From AP-15 sp963762575 (lineage in GTDB: Bacteria > Pseudomonadota > Alphaproteobacteria > ATCC43930 > CGMCC-115725): DNA of 64,000 bases. The notes under the pieces were generated by a model. The model was not told the DNA's origin. It ran no database searches and was given only the letters and a program-made list of their open reading frames with translations. The position numbers and the translations under genes were made by a program. Below are positions 53,434-62,278 of the stretch, piece by piece (positions within the stretch are counted from its first letter, which is position 1; every line of letters starts with the position of its first letter). The DNA lies in the NCBI GenBank assembly GCA_963762575.1, contig CAVXLL010000016.1, positions 124,001 to 188,000 of the forward strand. Reading direction: 5' to 3'.

Positions 53434-54662
53434 TAGGCGCCGTCCTTCATGACCATCAGGATATTGTCGCGGTTCCGGAAGAGCTTCACATCCTTCAATG
53501 GATCGCCGTCGATCATGATCAGATCGGCGAGATAGCCTTCCTTGACGAGCCCAAGCTCGTTGCCCATGCCCATTATCTCGCCGCCGTATTGCGTCGCCGC
53601 CTGCAAGACCTCCGCCGGTGTGTAGTCGAACAGATTGACGAAGTGCTCGAAATCGCGCGCGTCGTCGCCGATCTTGTTCCAGGCAAAGCCGTAATCGCCG
53701 CCGGGCAATACCTTGATGCCGCGCTTGCGCATCTTTTTGAAAACTTCGCTGCTGCGTTCGAGCGAAGCGACGAAGCCGGCGCGCTCGGCGATCTCGCGGG
53801 TGACGCCCCAGGCCTCGGCTTCATAGGCCGTCGCGTAGACGATGCCGATGGCCGGCGCGACGAACACCTCGTTCTTTCTCGCCTCCAATTGGTCGAGGCA
53901 TTCTTCGTCGGCAAAGTCGCAATGATAGATGACCCGGAAATTGTGGCGCAGCGCCATCTTGATCGAGGCACAAGCGCGCGCATGGCAGGCGAGCCACACG
54001 CCCCATTCATGCGCCACTTCTGCAGCGGCGGCGACCTCCGCGTCGGTATAGGCAAGCGCCTCGGAAAAGTGCGGCCGCACGAAATTGTCACCCGAGATGT
54101 TGATTTTGATCGTGTCGACGCCTTCCCGGATCATCATGCGCGTGACGCGACGCACTTCGTCCGGCCCGTCGGCAATCAATTCGATGCCGGTGTGGTGCAT
54201 GTGCATCTGCCGCTCGTCGCCGAGCCCCCCGGTCGCGGTGATCTCGGGCGAGGCGGCCTTCATGCGCGGTCCCGGCAGGCGGCCGGCATTGATCTCGTTG
54301 CGGAGCACGATGTCGAGCCGCGGCTTCGAGGACGCCGCCGAATAGACGCTGGTGAACCCGCTGTCGAGCATCAGCCGCGCATTGTACGACGTGAGCAGCA
54401 TATGCTCCTCGACCGGTACGTTGCCGATGTCCCGGAGTGCGGCGCAATTGGTGTAGGACAGGTGCCCGTGGCCCTCGGTGAGGCCGGGCATCAAGGTCGC
54501 GCCGCCGCCGTCGACGACTTCCTCGGCAAGGCTTCGGTCGATCTGGTCCTTGCCTGCGACCACCGCCTTGATCCGGTTTCCCTGAAGCAAGACTTCGCCC
54601 GGGTAAGACGATTTCCCCGTACCGTCGAAAATGAGAACGTTGGTGAACAGAATTCGCGGCAT
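53379..54662 (-). CDS. Amidohydrolase (imidazolonepropionase/prolidase-like)
   Basis: A 427-residue amidohydrolase. It begins MPRILFTNVLIFDGTGKSSY. Metal motif HGH in GLTEGHGHLSY, carboxylatable Lys in TIKINISGDN, His in WLACHARACASIK and IYHCDFADEEC, Asp in LPGGDYGFAWN, and the composite-domain end YLADLIMIDGDPLKDVKLFR. Similar enzymes hydrolyse dipeptides or imidazolones. The ATG is preceded by GGGAGGAGAG. Confidence 0.9.
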   Translation of the reverse strand: MPRILFTNVLIFDGTGKSSYPGEVLLQGNRIKAVVAGKDQIDRSLAEEVVDGGGATLMPGLTEGHGHLSYTNCAALRDIGNVPVEEHMLLTSYNARLMLDSGFTSVYSAASSKPRLDIVLRNEINAGRLPGPRMKAASPEITATGGLGDERQMHMHHTGIELIADGPDEVRRVTRMMIREGVDTIKINISGDNFVRPHFSEALAYTDAEVAAAAEVAHEWGVWLACHARACASIKMALRHNFRVIYHCDFADEECLDQLEARKNEVFVAPAIGIVYATAYEAEAWGVTREIAERAGFVASLERSSEVFKKMRKRGIKVLPGGDYGFAWNKIGDDARDFEHFVNLFDYTPAEVLQAATQYGGEIMGMGNELGLVKEGYLADLIMIDGDPLKDVKLFRNRDNILMVMKDGAYHKPPQPRRHEPTRVAAE

Positions 54663-54904
54663 TTCCGCTCTCCTCCCGTAATGGATGAATTTATCGAGGA
54701 CCGATGATCGTTTGCCGCATCGGCCACCTCATCCGGACTATGTGCCAGCCGTGTCTTTGTGAACAGCGGAAATTTTGCCGTGATCCTCTGCCAACTCCTG
54801 CTGCGGTCGGCCGGCTAGGTCGAGACCCGTCCCAATACAGTGTTGACCTGATCCTTGGTCACAACGTCCTATCCGATCCTGGCCGGCTGTTTTCGTCCAA
54901 CGCC

Positions 54905-55565
54905 TTACCGGTCGATGCCGCCCATGCAGAGGTATTTGACTTCGAGAAACTCCTCGATGCCGTATTTCGAGCCCCAGTGGACCAATAGATGGGGCCGATG
55001 CCGCTTTCCTTCATGCCGCCGAAGGGGGCGATCTGGGTCGAGATGATGCCCTCGTTGATGCCGACGATGCCGTATTCGAGTCCCTCGGCCACACGCCAGA
55101 TGCGGCCGATGTCGCGGCTGTAGAAATAAGACGCGAGGCCGAACTCGGTATCGTTGGCCATTTTGATCGCCTCGTCCTCGCTCTTGAAGCGGTAGAGCGG
55201 GGCGACCGGGCTGAAGGCCTCCTCCTTGGTGATGACCATGTCGGTCGTCGCATCGGTCAGCATGGTCGGCTCGAAGAAACTGCCGCCCTGCGCAGCGCTT
55301 GCCGCCGGTCACCACCTTGGCGCACTTCTCGACGGCATCGGCGATGTGCGCCGCGACCTTCTCGACCGCCTTCATGTCGATCAGCGGCCCGATCACGGCA
55401 CCAGGCTCGAACCCGTCGGCGACCTTCATCGCCCGGCGGTCTCGGCGAGGCGCTTCGTGAACGCGTCATAGACGTGGTCCTGCACCAGGATGCGGTTGGC
55501 GCCAGCCGCAGATCTGGCTGGCATTCCGGTATTTCGATGCGATCGCGCCTTTGACCGCCATCTCA
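54905..55565 (-). pseudogene. Aldehyde dehydrogenase 3' fragment
   Basis: The minus strand gives AVKGAIASKYRNAS, QDHVYDAFTKR-like sequence, GAVIGPLIDMKAVEKVAAHI, MLTDATTDMVITKEEAFSPV, then APLYRFKSEDEAIKMANDTE, GIVGINEGIISTQIAPFGGM and KYLCMGGIDR. This matches residues of about 270-485 of the complete gene at 60529-61986, with several frameshifts and a short insertion in the final segment (IYWSTG). The catalytic Cys segment is damaged (NASQIC for NAGQTC). The 5' half is absent. Confidence 0.88.
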
Positions 55566-55603
55566 ATAGAGACTTCGTCGGGGGCTGCCGGATTTAGACC
55601 CAC

Positions 55604-58600
55604 TTAGTTTTCTGCGCAGAAGCCCAGGAACTCGCGGCACCGCGCCACGTCGCCGCCAAAATGTTCCATCAAGTCGAGGACTGGTGACAGGGCTGGGGGT
55701 TCGATGCCTGCGGCGGTTGCGGCCAATGCGAAGTCCCAAACGGAAGACGAGCGGCAACACTCGAGGTCCGCGAACAGCCGACGAAGGATTGCCATCGTGA
55801 TGTCTGACATTGGGATCGCATCGATTTGCCCGATAAGGCCATTGTCGAGACCCACAATACGGCTGCTGAGTTGCAGCTCGGTATTTATGAATGACCGTGC
55901 AACGTCTACTGCTTCAAAAATGCTCCCGAAATGAGCATCACGAGCGCGATCAAACAACTGCGACGGCGTTATAAAGTTAAGAAAAGGCCCCTCGCCATCA
56001 ATATCTCGAGAAACGAAAATCTTCTGCCGCGCGCTCAAGTTCGGCGGGCAGGGGGGCTCCGGCTCGTTACCTGATACCCCTAGACGTTTTGCAATATTAT
56101 TCAGGTTTCCGTCTCTTGAAACATACGGACTCGACCATATTGGGTAGAGTACGGGAGTCCTCTCAATTTGAGCAAAGAGCGCGCCAAGCGTCTTCATTTC
56201 TTCCTTAGAAAGGGTTATATGTTCTGGCATTTCAAGATTTTGGATTATCAAACCATATCGTGCAAGATTTTCGGCCACTTTGACAATCGACTGAAACGGT
56301 AACTCTTCAGATTGGGAGAAATAGGTCAATTCAATCCATGTCAGCCGGTTAGCAGAAGATAGCCGACAAAGGCTACGTTCCAGAGGGTCTAGCGCTTCAA
56401 GTCCGTCCAAGTCGAAGCTCAACAACCCAGGCGACAAATCTGCAATCTCCCGTGCTGCATCAAGCACGGGTACAAGATCCTCATCAGTCCAGCGGAGTAC
56501 TTCTCGTAGTGCAATACGCCCGCAAGCATTGATCACTTCAACTACAGGTCCGCAAGTCGCTGGATAGGAGTTCAGCCCGTTGCGCCCCTCAAATAAAACG
56601 GCACGCTCCAGCCATTTTGACAAGCTCAGCCCAGCGTTAGCGAGCTCCATTGCCCGGCTGAGTAATCCTCTGACGATGACGGGGTCTAAGGTCTCTTCGA
56701 CAGAATTCCTAAAGCCGAGCTCTGCCAAATCGTCGCCATTGACATCACCTGAGTATCGGTGCCTCCCACGGACATCCACACCTGACGATAGCAAAAGCTC
56801 GCAGGCGATTTCGGGATCGAAGTAAGACAGACCGGCAATGGACAGCGGCCAGCTTAACCCCCATTTTGGTGGCGTCGCAATTGCCCGCGGTTTTACCATC
56901 GCACGTAGGACAGCGTCGGCGGCGACGGTAACTTTCGGGTCCAACTCTCGTAACGTTCGATGCAGAGATACGAACTCGGGATTGCTCCATGCAACTAGTG
57001 CTGCTCCGCCGTTCTCTTTTATGCACCGTCGAACGAACTCGATCTCCATTTCGCCTGCATCGACTACCCGACGATCAACTGTGAGACTACTACGAAGATC
57101 TTCCGTGAGGTTAGCGATGATGGATCCCGGCCACGGCGCGCCACTCAAGTTGGTACTGATACCGTCCACGAGGGCCAGATGCCGATCTGACCCGACAACG
57201 CGATTGATGGATGGGGCGATGTAGACGCGCGGAGACCCCGTGCTACCCTCCGAACCCTTGACAGGAAGTAGAGCGGCACGCGCTAAAGCGCGGAAACGAT
57301 CTGTGGGCGTGCCCGCCACTAAGTTCACTGCCTCTCCGACCTCCGGTGAGATTGTGACAGCGGTCTCTGGCACGAAAAGCCAATCCAGAATCGACTCCAA
57401 CAGGGCGTCGTTGTTCGGTGCATCCTCCCGCAGATAGAGGCGAACAGAGGTCCCATAGTCATCTGTAAGCCGTGTTGGATCGATGAGCGTCTCCAGACGA
57501 AAGAGGCTGCCACTACCGATGATGCGGGCACGAACGGAGGGAGCGGCCAGATCATTTGGGGGCGCCCATCGGTGTGACGCAATATCCAATTCCTCGGCCA
57601 ACATGAAGTAGCTAAGTACTCCGACGCCAAACCGGCTATTGGGAAAGAATTTAATGTCGGCCACGTCCCATCTTGCGCGGTCAATGTGGAACTCGTGGCT
57701 GTCGGCGAAGCGCTGTCCGGCGTAGGCGAATAACCGGCGTATGTGCCGGTCAGCCATACCGATCCCATTATCCACGCACTCGACGAAACGGCGCCCCCTG
57801 TCTATCCCGAAGTTGATCGCTATGCGGCCTTCGTAGGCTTTTCCAACTCGATTACGACGCTCGCGCACAGCCAGCTGCTCCGCTGCCCGGCGATAGCGGC
57901 AAGCATCAAGCGCATTCTGATAAAGCTCTCGAAGTGCCGGCCATCTCTCACCATAGAGCTGCTGGCCCATCAAGAGACCTATGATCCGCGTTCGGTCCAA
58001 TTCAAACCGTAATGGCGGACGTGTTGGGCGCCAACCGCTTGGCCCGGCATTCAGGCGATTAACCGTGAAACCGGCCGGTAGCAGGTCACGCATGGCTCTC
58101 GCGTGCACGTCCTGTCTCTGCGACAATCGCGTTTTATAGCTCTCCAGGGCGTCGACCACTGCTAACAAAGCGGCGTCTACAGCATCATTGGCACAGTCCA
58201 ATTTGAGGTCGAACCACCGCTCTCCTTGCCCGCTTGCAACGCCGTCTGCGATACGAGTCTGCCATTCCGCTCCGGCCACCTGCATGCGAATCCAGTCTGC
58301 GGATAGCACGTCGTCAGTGCCAACGTGCTCCGCCAATACCGGCGGCATTCTTCGCGGATCAAGTGTCAGCTGAGACCCGAGATTGAGGAGATGTGCGACC
58401 CGAACCTCGTTAATTGTAAGCTGAGAATCGAATTCGCCGCAGCTGAACTCTGGATCAAGAGATTCATTGCCGTAGGCTACATCTAAGGTTACGTCGTCGA
58501 AGCCCGCAAACATCAGGCGCGCTAGTCGGAGGAGGCGTGGTGCACTGAGGATTTCGGAAACACGGCGGTCATGTGTGATTTCGGGGAGTGGCGCGGGGGC

Positions 58601-59968
58601 GACGAGCGCGGTGATTGCATCGAACGCCCAGCCAGTGCGGTTTTGCGCAGCGCACTCCTCATCCCACAGCTCGCCTGACGTATGGCAGAACCCGACGAGC
58701 GACCAACAGGAGTGATCATCTGCGGCATCTTGCTTGTTCTGCGCGATCAGCGCACGTCTGATTTGCGCGGCGTCACTATTTCGCCAGGCATTGCGCCACG
58801 CACCCACCAGATAGCCAGAGGTCGAGATCAGCTCCGGGTCAGGCATTGCTCCAGCGGCTACTAGCCGGGTCTCGGCCGCCGCCAGAGCGGCTTCGTATAC
58901 AAAGGGCACTGCGAGCAGGACCGCAACTTCTGCAGCGGGTATGTCCCCACCGGTCTCGGTGGGGAGGAATACGTGGCGTATGCGTGCCGCCTGTCGGCGC
59001 CACGCGCTCTCATCGCGCCAGCGTTGGATTGGCAGGACGCGACGAGCCTCGGCGACCTGCTCTTCCGCCCGCATAGCAAGAGCCTTCAACTGTGTCGCGA
59101 AGGCCGGTAATTTCGCCTCTACGCTGCGAAACAATTCGGTTGCGGCGAGACGGTGTGACCAATCGGAGCGCTTAAGCCGCTCGCGAAACCGGGCGGCCTC
59201 GTCCTCCTTCGTTATGAGGCGCTCCCATTGTCCAGCATGGCCGCCACGCCCGGACACTACGAGCGTCTGTTTGCCAGCGCTAGAGGCAGCAAGCCGACGG
59301 CGTGCCTCCGCAGCGATAGCTTCTAGCTCGGCTGGCCCCTTTTCTAGTTCAATAGTCTCAGCTAAAGCGCGAGTGAAAGCGCTATAGTCCTCCCCCTGAA
59401 AGTCGCGCCCGCTTTGTTCACCTGCCGCGCAACTATAAAGGAATGCGATCGTCGGCGCGTCGGTCGCTTCATCGCTATACTCGTTTTTTAGCGGCGTGTC
59501 GTTTTCCGCTGCGGCTGACTTACTCGGAGCAAGCGCATAGCGGGCTCCTTCGCGGCACGCGTCAATAAGTACTATGACGGAGCGTGCCTTACATCCCCGT
59601 GCATACCCCGAAATCCAGCTATCGGAAACCACATCGTCAGCGCTCCCAGAATGTCTCGGAGTAAAATCCTGCGGCAGCAGCAAGCGGCGGCCATCGAGTT
59701 CGATGCCATGACCTGAGAAGAATATCAGCATTTCGTCGGCTGGGTCGGCACTATCGAGGAAGTCGACGATCGCCGCGCGCAGCCGCGCGGTCGTTAGCTC
59801 ACGTACTCGCGTCTCGCCCGACCCGGCGCCCACAGCCTCAATACGCTTCGGCTCGAACCCGGCGCGGGTTAACGCCGCCTTCAGGCGCGGTATATCGTTG
59901 GAAACATAATCCAGGGCCGGCAGGGGGTCATAGTCGGCGATAGCCAGCAGCAACGCACGGCGGGGCAT
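55604..59968 (-). CDS. Caspase-like peptidase fused to an HSP90-type (GHKL) ATPase, 1454 aa
   Basis: Large multidomain protein, probably an NTP-dependent immune or cell-death effector. Residues 1-240 form a caspase/metacaspase (C14) domain: MPRRALLLAIADYDPLPALD, catalytic His87 in FFSGHGIELDG, Cys138 in VLIDACREGARYAL. A helical linker follows. Residues about 655-960 carry a GHKL/HSP90-type ATPase: N-box ALRELYQNALDACRYRR (Asn685), Bergerat DxGxG in ECVDNGIGMADRHI (Asp733), glycine loop SRFGVGVLSYFMLAEE. The remaining ~490 residues are unrecognised and helix-rich. Base composition is lower in GC than the neighbours, suggesting transfer. Its ATG shares a base with the stop of the 97-residue upstream gene (TGATG). 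It lies between a truncated and a complete aldehyde dehydrogenase. Confidence 0.9.
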   Translation of the reverse strand: MPRRALLLAIADYDPLPALDYVSNDIPRLKAALTRAGFEPKRIEAVGAGSGETRVRELTTARLRAAIVDFLDSADPADEMLIFFSGHGIELDGRRLLLPQDFTPRHSGSADDVVSDSWISGYARGCKARSVIVLIDACREGARYALAPSKSAAAENDTPLKNEYSDEATDAPTIAFLYSCAAGEQSGRDFQGEDYSAFTRALAETIELEKGPAELEAIAAEARRRLAASSAGKQTLVVSGRGGHAGQWERLITKEDEAARFRERLKRSDWSHRLAATELFRSVEAKLPAFATQLKALAMRAEEQVAEARRVLPIQRWRDESAWRRQAARIRHVFLPTETGGDIPAAEVAVLLAVPFVYEAALAAAETRLVAAGAMPDPELISTSGYLVGAWRNAWRNSDAAQIRRALIAQNKQDAADDHSCWSLVGFCHTSGELWDEECAAQNRTGWAFDAITALVAPAPLPEITHDRRVSEILSAPRLLRLARLMFAGFDDVTLDVAYGNESLDPEFSCGEFDSQLTINEVRVAHLLNLGSQLTLDPRRMPPVLAEHVGTDDVLSADWIRMQVAGAEWQTRIADGVASGQGERWFDLKLDCANDAVDAALLAVVDALESYKTRLSQRQDVHARAMRDLLPAGFTVNRLNAGPSGWRPTRPPLRFELDRTRIIGLLMGQQLYGERWPALRELYQNALDACRYRRAAEQLAVRERRNRVGKAYEGRIAINFGIDRGRRFVECVDNGIGMADRHIRRLFAYAGQRFADSHEFHIDRARWDVADIKFFPNSRFGVGVLSYFMLAEELDIASHRWAPPNDLAAPSVRARIIGSGSLFRLETLIDPTRLTDDYGTSVRLYLREDAPNNDALLESILDWLFVPETAVTISPEVGEAVNLVAGTPTDRFRALARAALLPVKGSEGSTGSPRVYIAPSINRVVGSDRHLALVDGISTNLSGAPWPGSIIANLTEDLRSSLTVDRRVVDAGEMEIEFVRRCIKENGGAALVAWSNPEFVSLHRTLRELDPKVTVAADAVLRAMVKPRAIATPPKWGLSWPLSIAGLSYFDPEIACELLLSSGVDVRGRHRYSGDVNGDDLAELGFRNSVEETLDPVIVRGLLSRAMELANAGLSLSKWLERAVLFEGRNGLNSYPATCGPVVEVINACGRIALREVLRWTDEDLVPVLDAAREIADLSPGLLSFDLDGLEALDPLERSLCRLSSANRLTWIELTYFSQSEELPFQSIVKVAENLARYGLIIQNLEMPEHITLSKEEMKTLGALFAQIERTPVLYPIWSSPYVSRDGNLNNIAKRLGVSGNEPEPPCPPNLSARQKIFVSRDIDGEGPFLNFITPSQLFDRARDAHFGSIFEAVDVARSFINTELQLSSRIVGLDNGLIGQIDAIPMSDITMAILRRLFADLECCRSSSVWDFALAATAAGIEPPALSPVLDLMEHFGGDVARCREFLGFCAEN

Positions 59969-60261
59969 CAGTCGTGTATAAAAGTCAGCTTGAGCGAGGC
60001 AGTGCCGCCTGCCTTGGCGGTCCCGATCAGGTTTATGCCACCCTCTGCAGTAAGTTCGATGCCGACCTCGAGTTCTTTTAACGAAAGGCCGTCAGCTTTG
60101 GCGACAAGATCTGAGGTAGCGGCCCTTAACTTAGCGACCAAGCCAGTTAGGCTTGCTCTCAATCGCTCAATGGGAATTTCTACTGGTATCGCGGGCCCCG
60201 TCCCGAAGATACCCTTGCCAGGATCGTTCGGGGTCACAAGAACAGAAATCGTATCAGCCAT
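59968..60261 (-). CDS. Small accessory protein of the caspase-ATPase system (peptidase-co-occurring type)
   Basis: A 97-residue protein: MADTISVLVTPNDPGKGIFG, IPVEIPIERLRASLTGLVAK, LRAATSDLVAKADGLSLKEL, EVGIELTAEGGINLIGTAKA, GGTASLKLTFIHD. The layout (short beta start, central helix, glycine-rich C-terminal beta hairpins with a GIELTAEGG-type strand) resembles the small constant components that accompany caspase or trypsin-like peptidases in bacterial conflict loci (TCO1/Pepco-like, by memory). It is translationally coupled to the caspase-ATPase gene. Confidence 0.72.
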   Translation of the reverse strand: MADTISVLVTPNDPGKGIFGTGPAIPVEIPIERLRASLTGLVAKLRAATSDLVAKADGLSLKELEVGIELTAEGGINLIGTAKAGGTASLKLTFIHD

Positions 60262-60528
60262 TGTGAAGTCTCCCGTTGGTGTTGACGGTAGTCTATTCCC
60301 CCTTCGAAATACGCAGCAAGGGCGAATTTGTGGGCGACTTTGGCCTTACCTTTGGACTGATAGACCCGTTTCGCAGCCGCACCCTATGATGTGGTTCGTG
60401 GAGGGTCGAAAGAGGACGTTGTGCGGCTCGGGATTTATTCGGGAGAGGAGAACCCGACGGCTTAATGGAGATTGCCTACGCGATGAGGGCTCTGGCGCCC
60501 TCATCGCGCCGCCGCGCCTAAAGCTTAC
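60262..60528. other. Upstream region of the caspase-ATPase operon
   Basis: No gene supported. It should hold the leftward promoter of the two-gene operon; a GGGAGACTTCAC ribosome-binding region precedes the ATG at 60261. A short GC-rich inverted repeat (GAGGGCTCTGGCGCCCTC) at about 60485-60502 is a possible terminator for the leftward aldehyde dehydrogenase transcript. Confidence 0.45.
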
Positions 60529-61986
60529 TTAGTGGTCGATGCCGCCCATGCAGAGGTATTTGACTTCGAGGAATTCCTCGATGCCGTATTTTGAGCCTTC
60601 GCGGCCGATGCCGCTTTCCTTCATGCCGCCGAAGGGGGCGATCTCGGTCGAGATGATGCCTTCGTTGATGCCGACGATGCCGTATTCGAGGGCCTCGGCG
60701 ACGCGCCAGATGCGGCCGATGTCGCGGCTGTAGAAATAGGCGGCGAGACCGAATTCGGTGTCGTTGGCCATTTTGATCGCCTCGCCCTCGTTCTTGAAGC
60801 GGTAGAGCGGCGCGACGGGGCCGAAGGTCTCCTCCTTCGTGATGACCATGTCGGTCGTCACATCGGTTAGGACCGTCGGCTCGAAGAAGCTACCGCCCTG
60901 AGCGGCGCGCTTGCCTCCGAGGACTACCTTGGCCCCTTTGTTGACGGCGTCGGCGATGTGGGCCTCGACCTTCTCGACCGCCTTCATGTCGATCAGCGGC
61001 CCGATCACCGCGCCCGGCTCGAACCCGTCGGCGACCTTCATCGCGCCGGCGGTCTCCGCGAGGCGCTTCGTAAACGCGTCGTAGACGCCGTCCTGAACCA
61101 AAATCCGGTTGGCGCAGACGCAGGTCTGGCCGGCGTTCCTATATTTCGAGGCGATGGCGCCCTTGACCGCGGCCTCGATGTCGGCGTCGTCAAAGACAAT
61201 GAACGGCGCGTTGCCACCCAATTCCAGCGACAATTTCTTGACCGTTCCGGCGCACTGCTCCATCAGCAATTTGCCGACCTCGGTCGAGCCGGTGAAGGTC
61301 AGTTTGCGGACGATCGGGTTCGAGGTCAGCTCGCCGCCGATCTCGTTCGAGGGGCCGGTTACGCAGGAAAAGGCGCCCTTCGGCACGCCGGCGCGCTCGG
61401 CCAATTCGCACAAGGCCAATGCCGAGAAGGGCGTTGCGGTCGCCGGCTTCAGCACCATCGTGCAGCCGGCGGCCAGGGCCGGGCCGCATTTGCGGGTGAT
61501 CATCGCCGCCGGGAAGTTCCAAGGCGTGATCGCAGCGGTGACGCCGATCGGCTCCTTGGTCACGACGATGCGCTTGTCGGAGGCGTGCGCCGGGATCGTG
61601 TCGCCGTAGATGCGCTTGCCCTCCTCGCCGAACCACTCGATGAAAGCGGCGGCATAGGCGATCTCGCCCTTAGATTCGGCCAAGGGCTTGCCCTGCTCGG
61701 CGGTCATCAAGGCGGCGAGGTCCTCCTGGTTCGCCATCATCAGGTCGAACCATTTGCGCAATACCTGCGCGCGCTCCTTGGCGGTCTTGGCGCGCCAGCC
61801 GGGGAGTGCGCGATCGGCCGCCTCGATCGCCTGGCGGGTCTCTTCGGCGCCCATCCGGGGCACGGTGCCCAAGGTCTCGCCGGTCGCCGGGTTGGTGACC
61901 GGGATCGTGCCGCGGTTCAACGCATCGACCCACTCGCCATTGACGTAGCATTGCTGGCGGAACAGCTTCGGATCCTGGAGCTTCAT
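60529..61986 (-). CDS. gabD: NAD(P)-dependent aldehyde dehydrogenase (succinate-semialdehyde dehydrogenase type)
   Basis: A 485-residue aldehyde dehydrogenase, closest in pattern to GabD (succinate semialdehyde to succinate). Motifs: GVTAAITPWNFPAAMITRKC, the cofactor site LTFTGSTEVGKLL, general-base Glu in SLELGGNAPFIVFDDADIEA, nucleophile Cys in YRNAGQTCVCANRILVQDGV, and the C-terminal EIAPFGGMKESGIGREGSKY, GIEEFLEVKYLCMGGIDH. The second Cys two residues after the nucleophile (CVC) is typical of GabD redox control. A truncated copy lies 5 kb downstream beyond the caspase operon. Confidence 0.92.
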   Translation of the reverse strand: MKLQDPKLFRQQCYVNGEWVDALNRGTIPVTNPATGETLGTVPRMGAEETRQAIEAADRALPGWRAKTAKERAQVLRKWFDLMMANQEDLAALMTAEQGKPLAESKGEIAYAAAFIEWFGEEGKRIYGDTIPAHASDKRIVVTKEPIGVTAAITPWNFPAAMITRKCGPALAAGCTMVLKPATATPFSALALCELAERAGVPKGAFSCVTGPSNEIGGELTSNPIVRKLTFTGSTEVGKLLMEQCAGTVKKLSLELGGNAPFIVFDDADIEAAVKGAIASKYRNAGQTCVCANRILVQDGVYDAFTKRLAETAGAMKVADGFEPGAVIGPLIDMKAVEKVEAHIADAVNKGAKVVLGGKRAAQGGSFFEPTVLTDVTTDMVITKEETFGPVAPLYRFKNEGEAIKMANDTEFGLAAYFYSRDIGRIWRVAEALEYGIVGINEGIISTEIAPFGGMKESGIGREGSKYGIEEFLEVKYLCMGGIDH

Positions 61987-62060
61987 CGCGCACCTCCCTC
62001 GGCTCGGTGATTAAGGATAGGTACGGCCCGCCGGAGGGTTTGACAAGGCGCGCCCCGATG

Positions 62061-62178
62061 CCCCTCACCCTCCCGCGCCGTGGCGCGGGCCCCTCCCTCT
62101 CCCCGCTCGCGCGGGGCGAGGGGCTGCACCGGCACTCTCCCTCGCCCCGCTTGCGGGGAGAGGGCTGGGGTGAGGGGC
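62061..62178. repeat. Double GC-rich palindromic element upstream of trpD
   Basis: Two adjacent stems: CCGCGCCGTGGCGCGG with CCCTCTCCCCGCTCGCGCGG followed by GGCGAGGGG, then CTCCCTCGCCCCGCTTGCGG followed by GGAGAGGGC. Outer arms are CCCCTCACCC and GGGGTGAGGGG. Same family as the elements inside imuA, imuB and dnaE2. It lies in the 290-bp gap between the divergent aldehyde dehydrogenase and trpD genes. Confidence 0.75.
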
Positions 62179-62278
62179 TGGCCGCTCGGACGAGCCGGCT
62201 CGGTTATCGACGAGATGGGGACGTGCGAGATGCACCGGTAGGCTGATATAATGGGCGTTACTGAACGAGGTTGAACGG

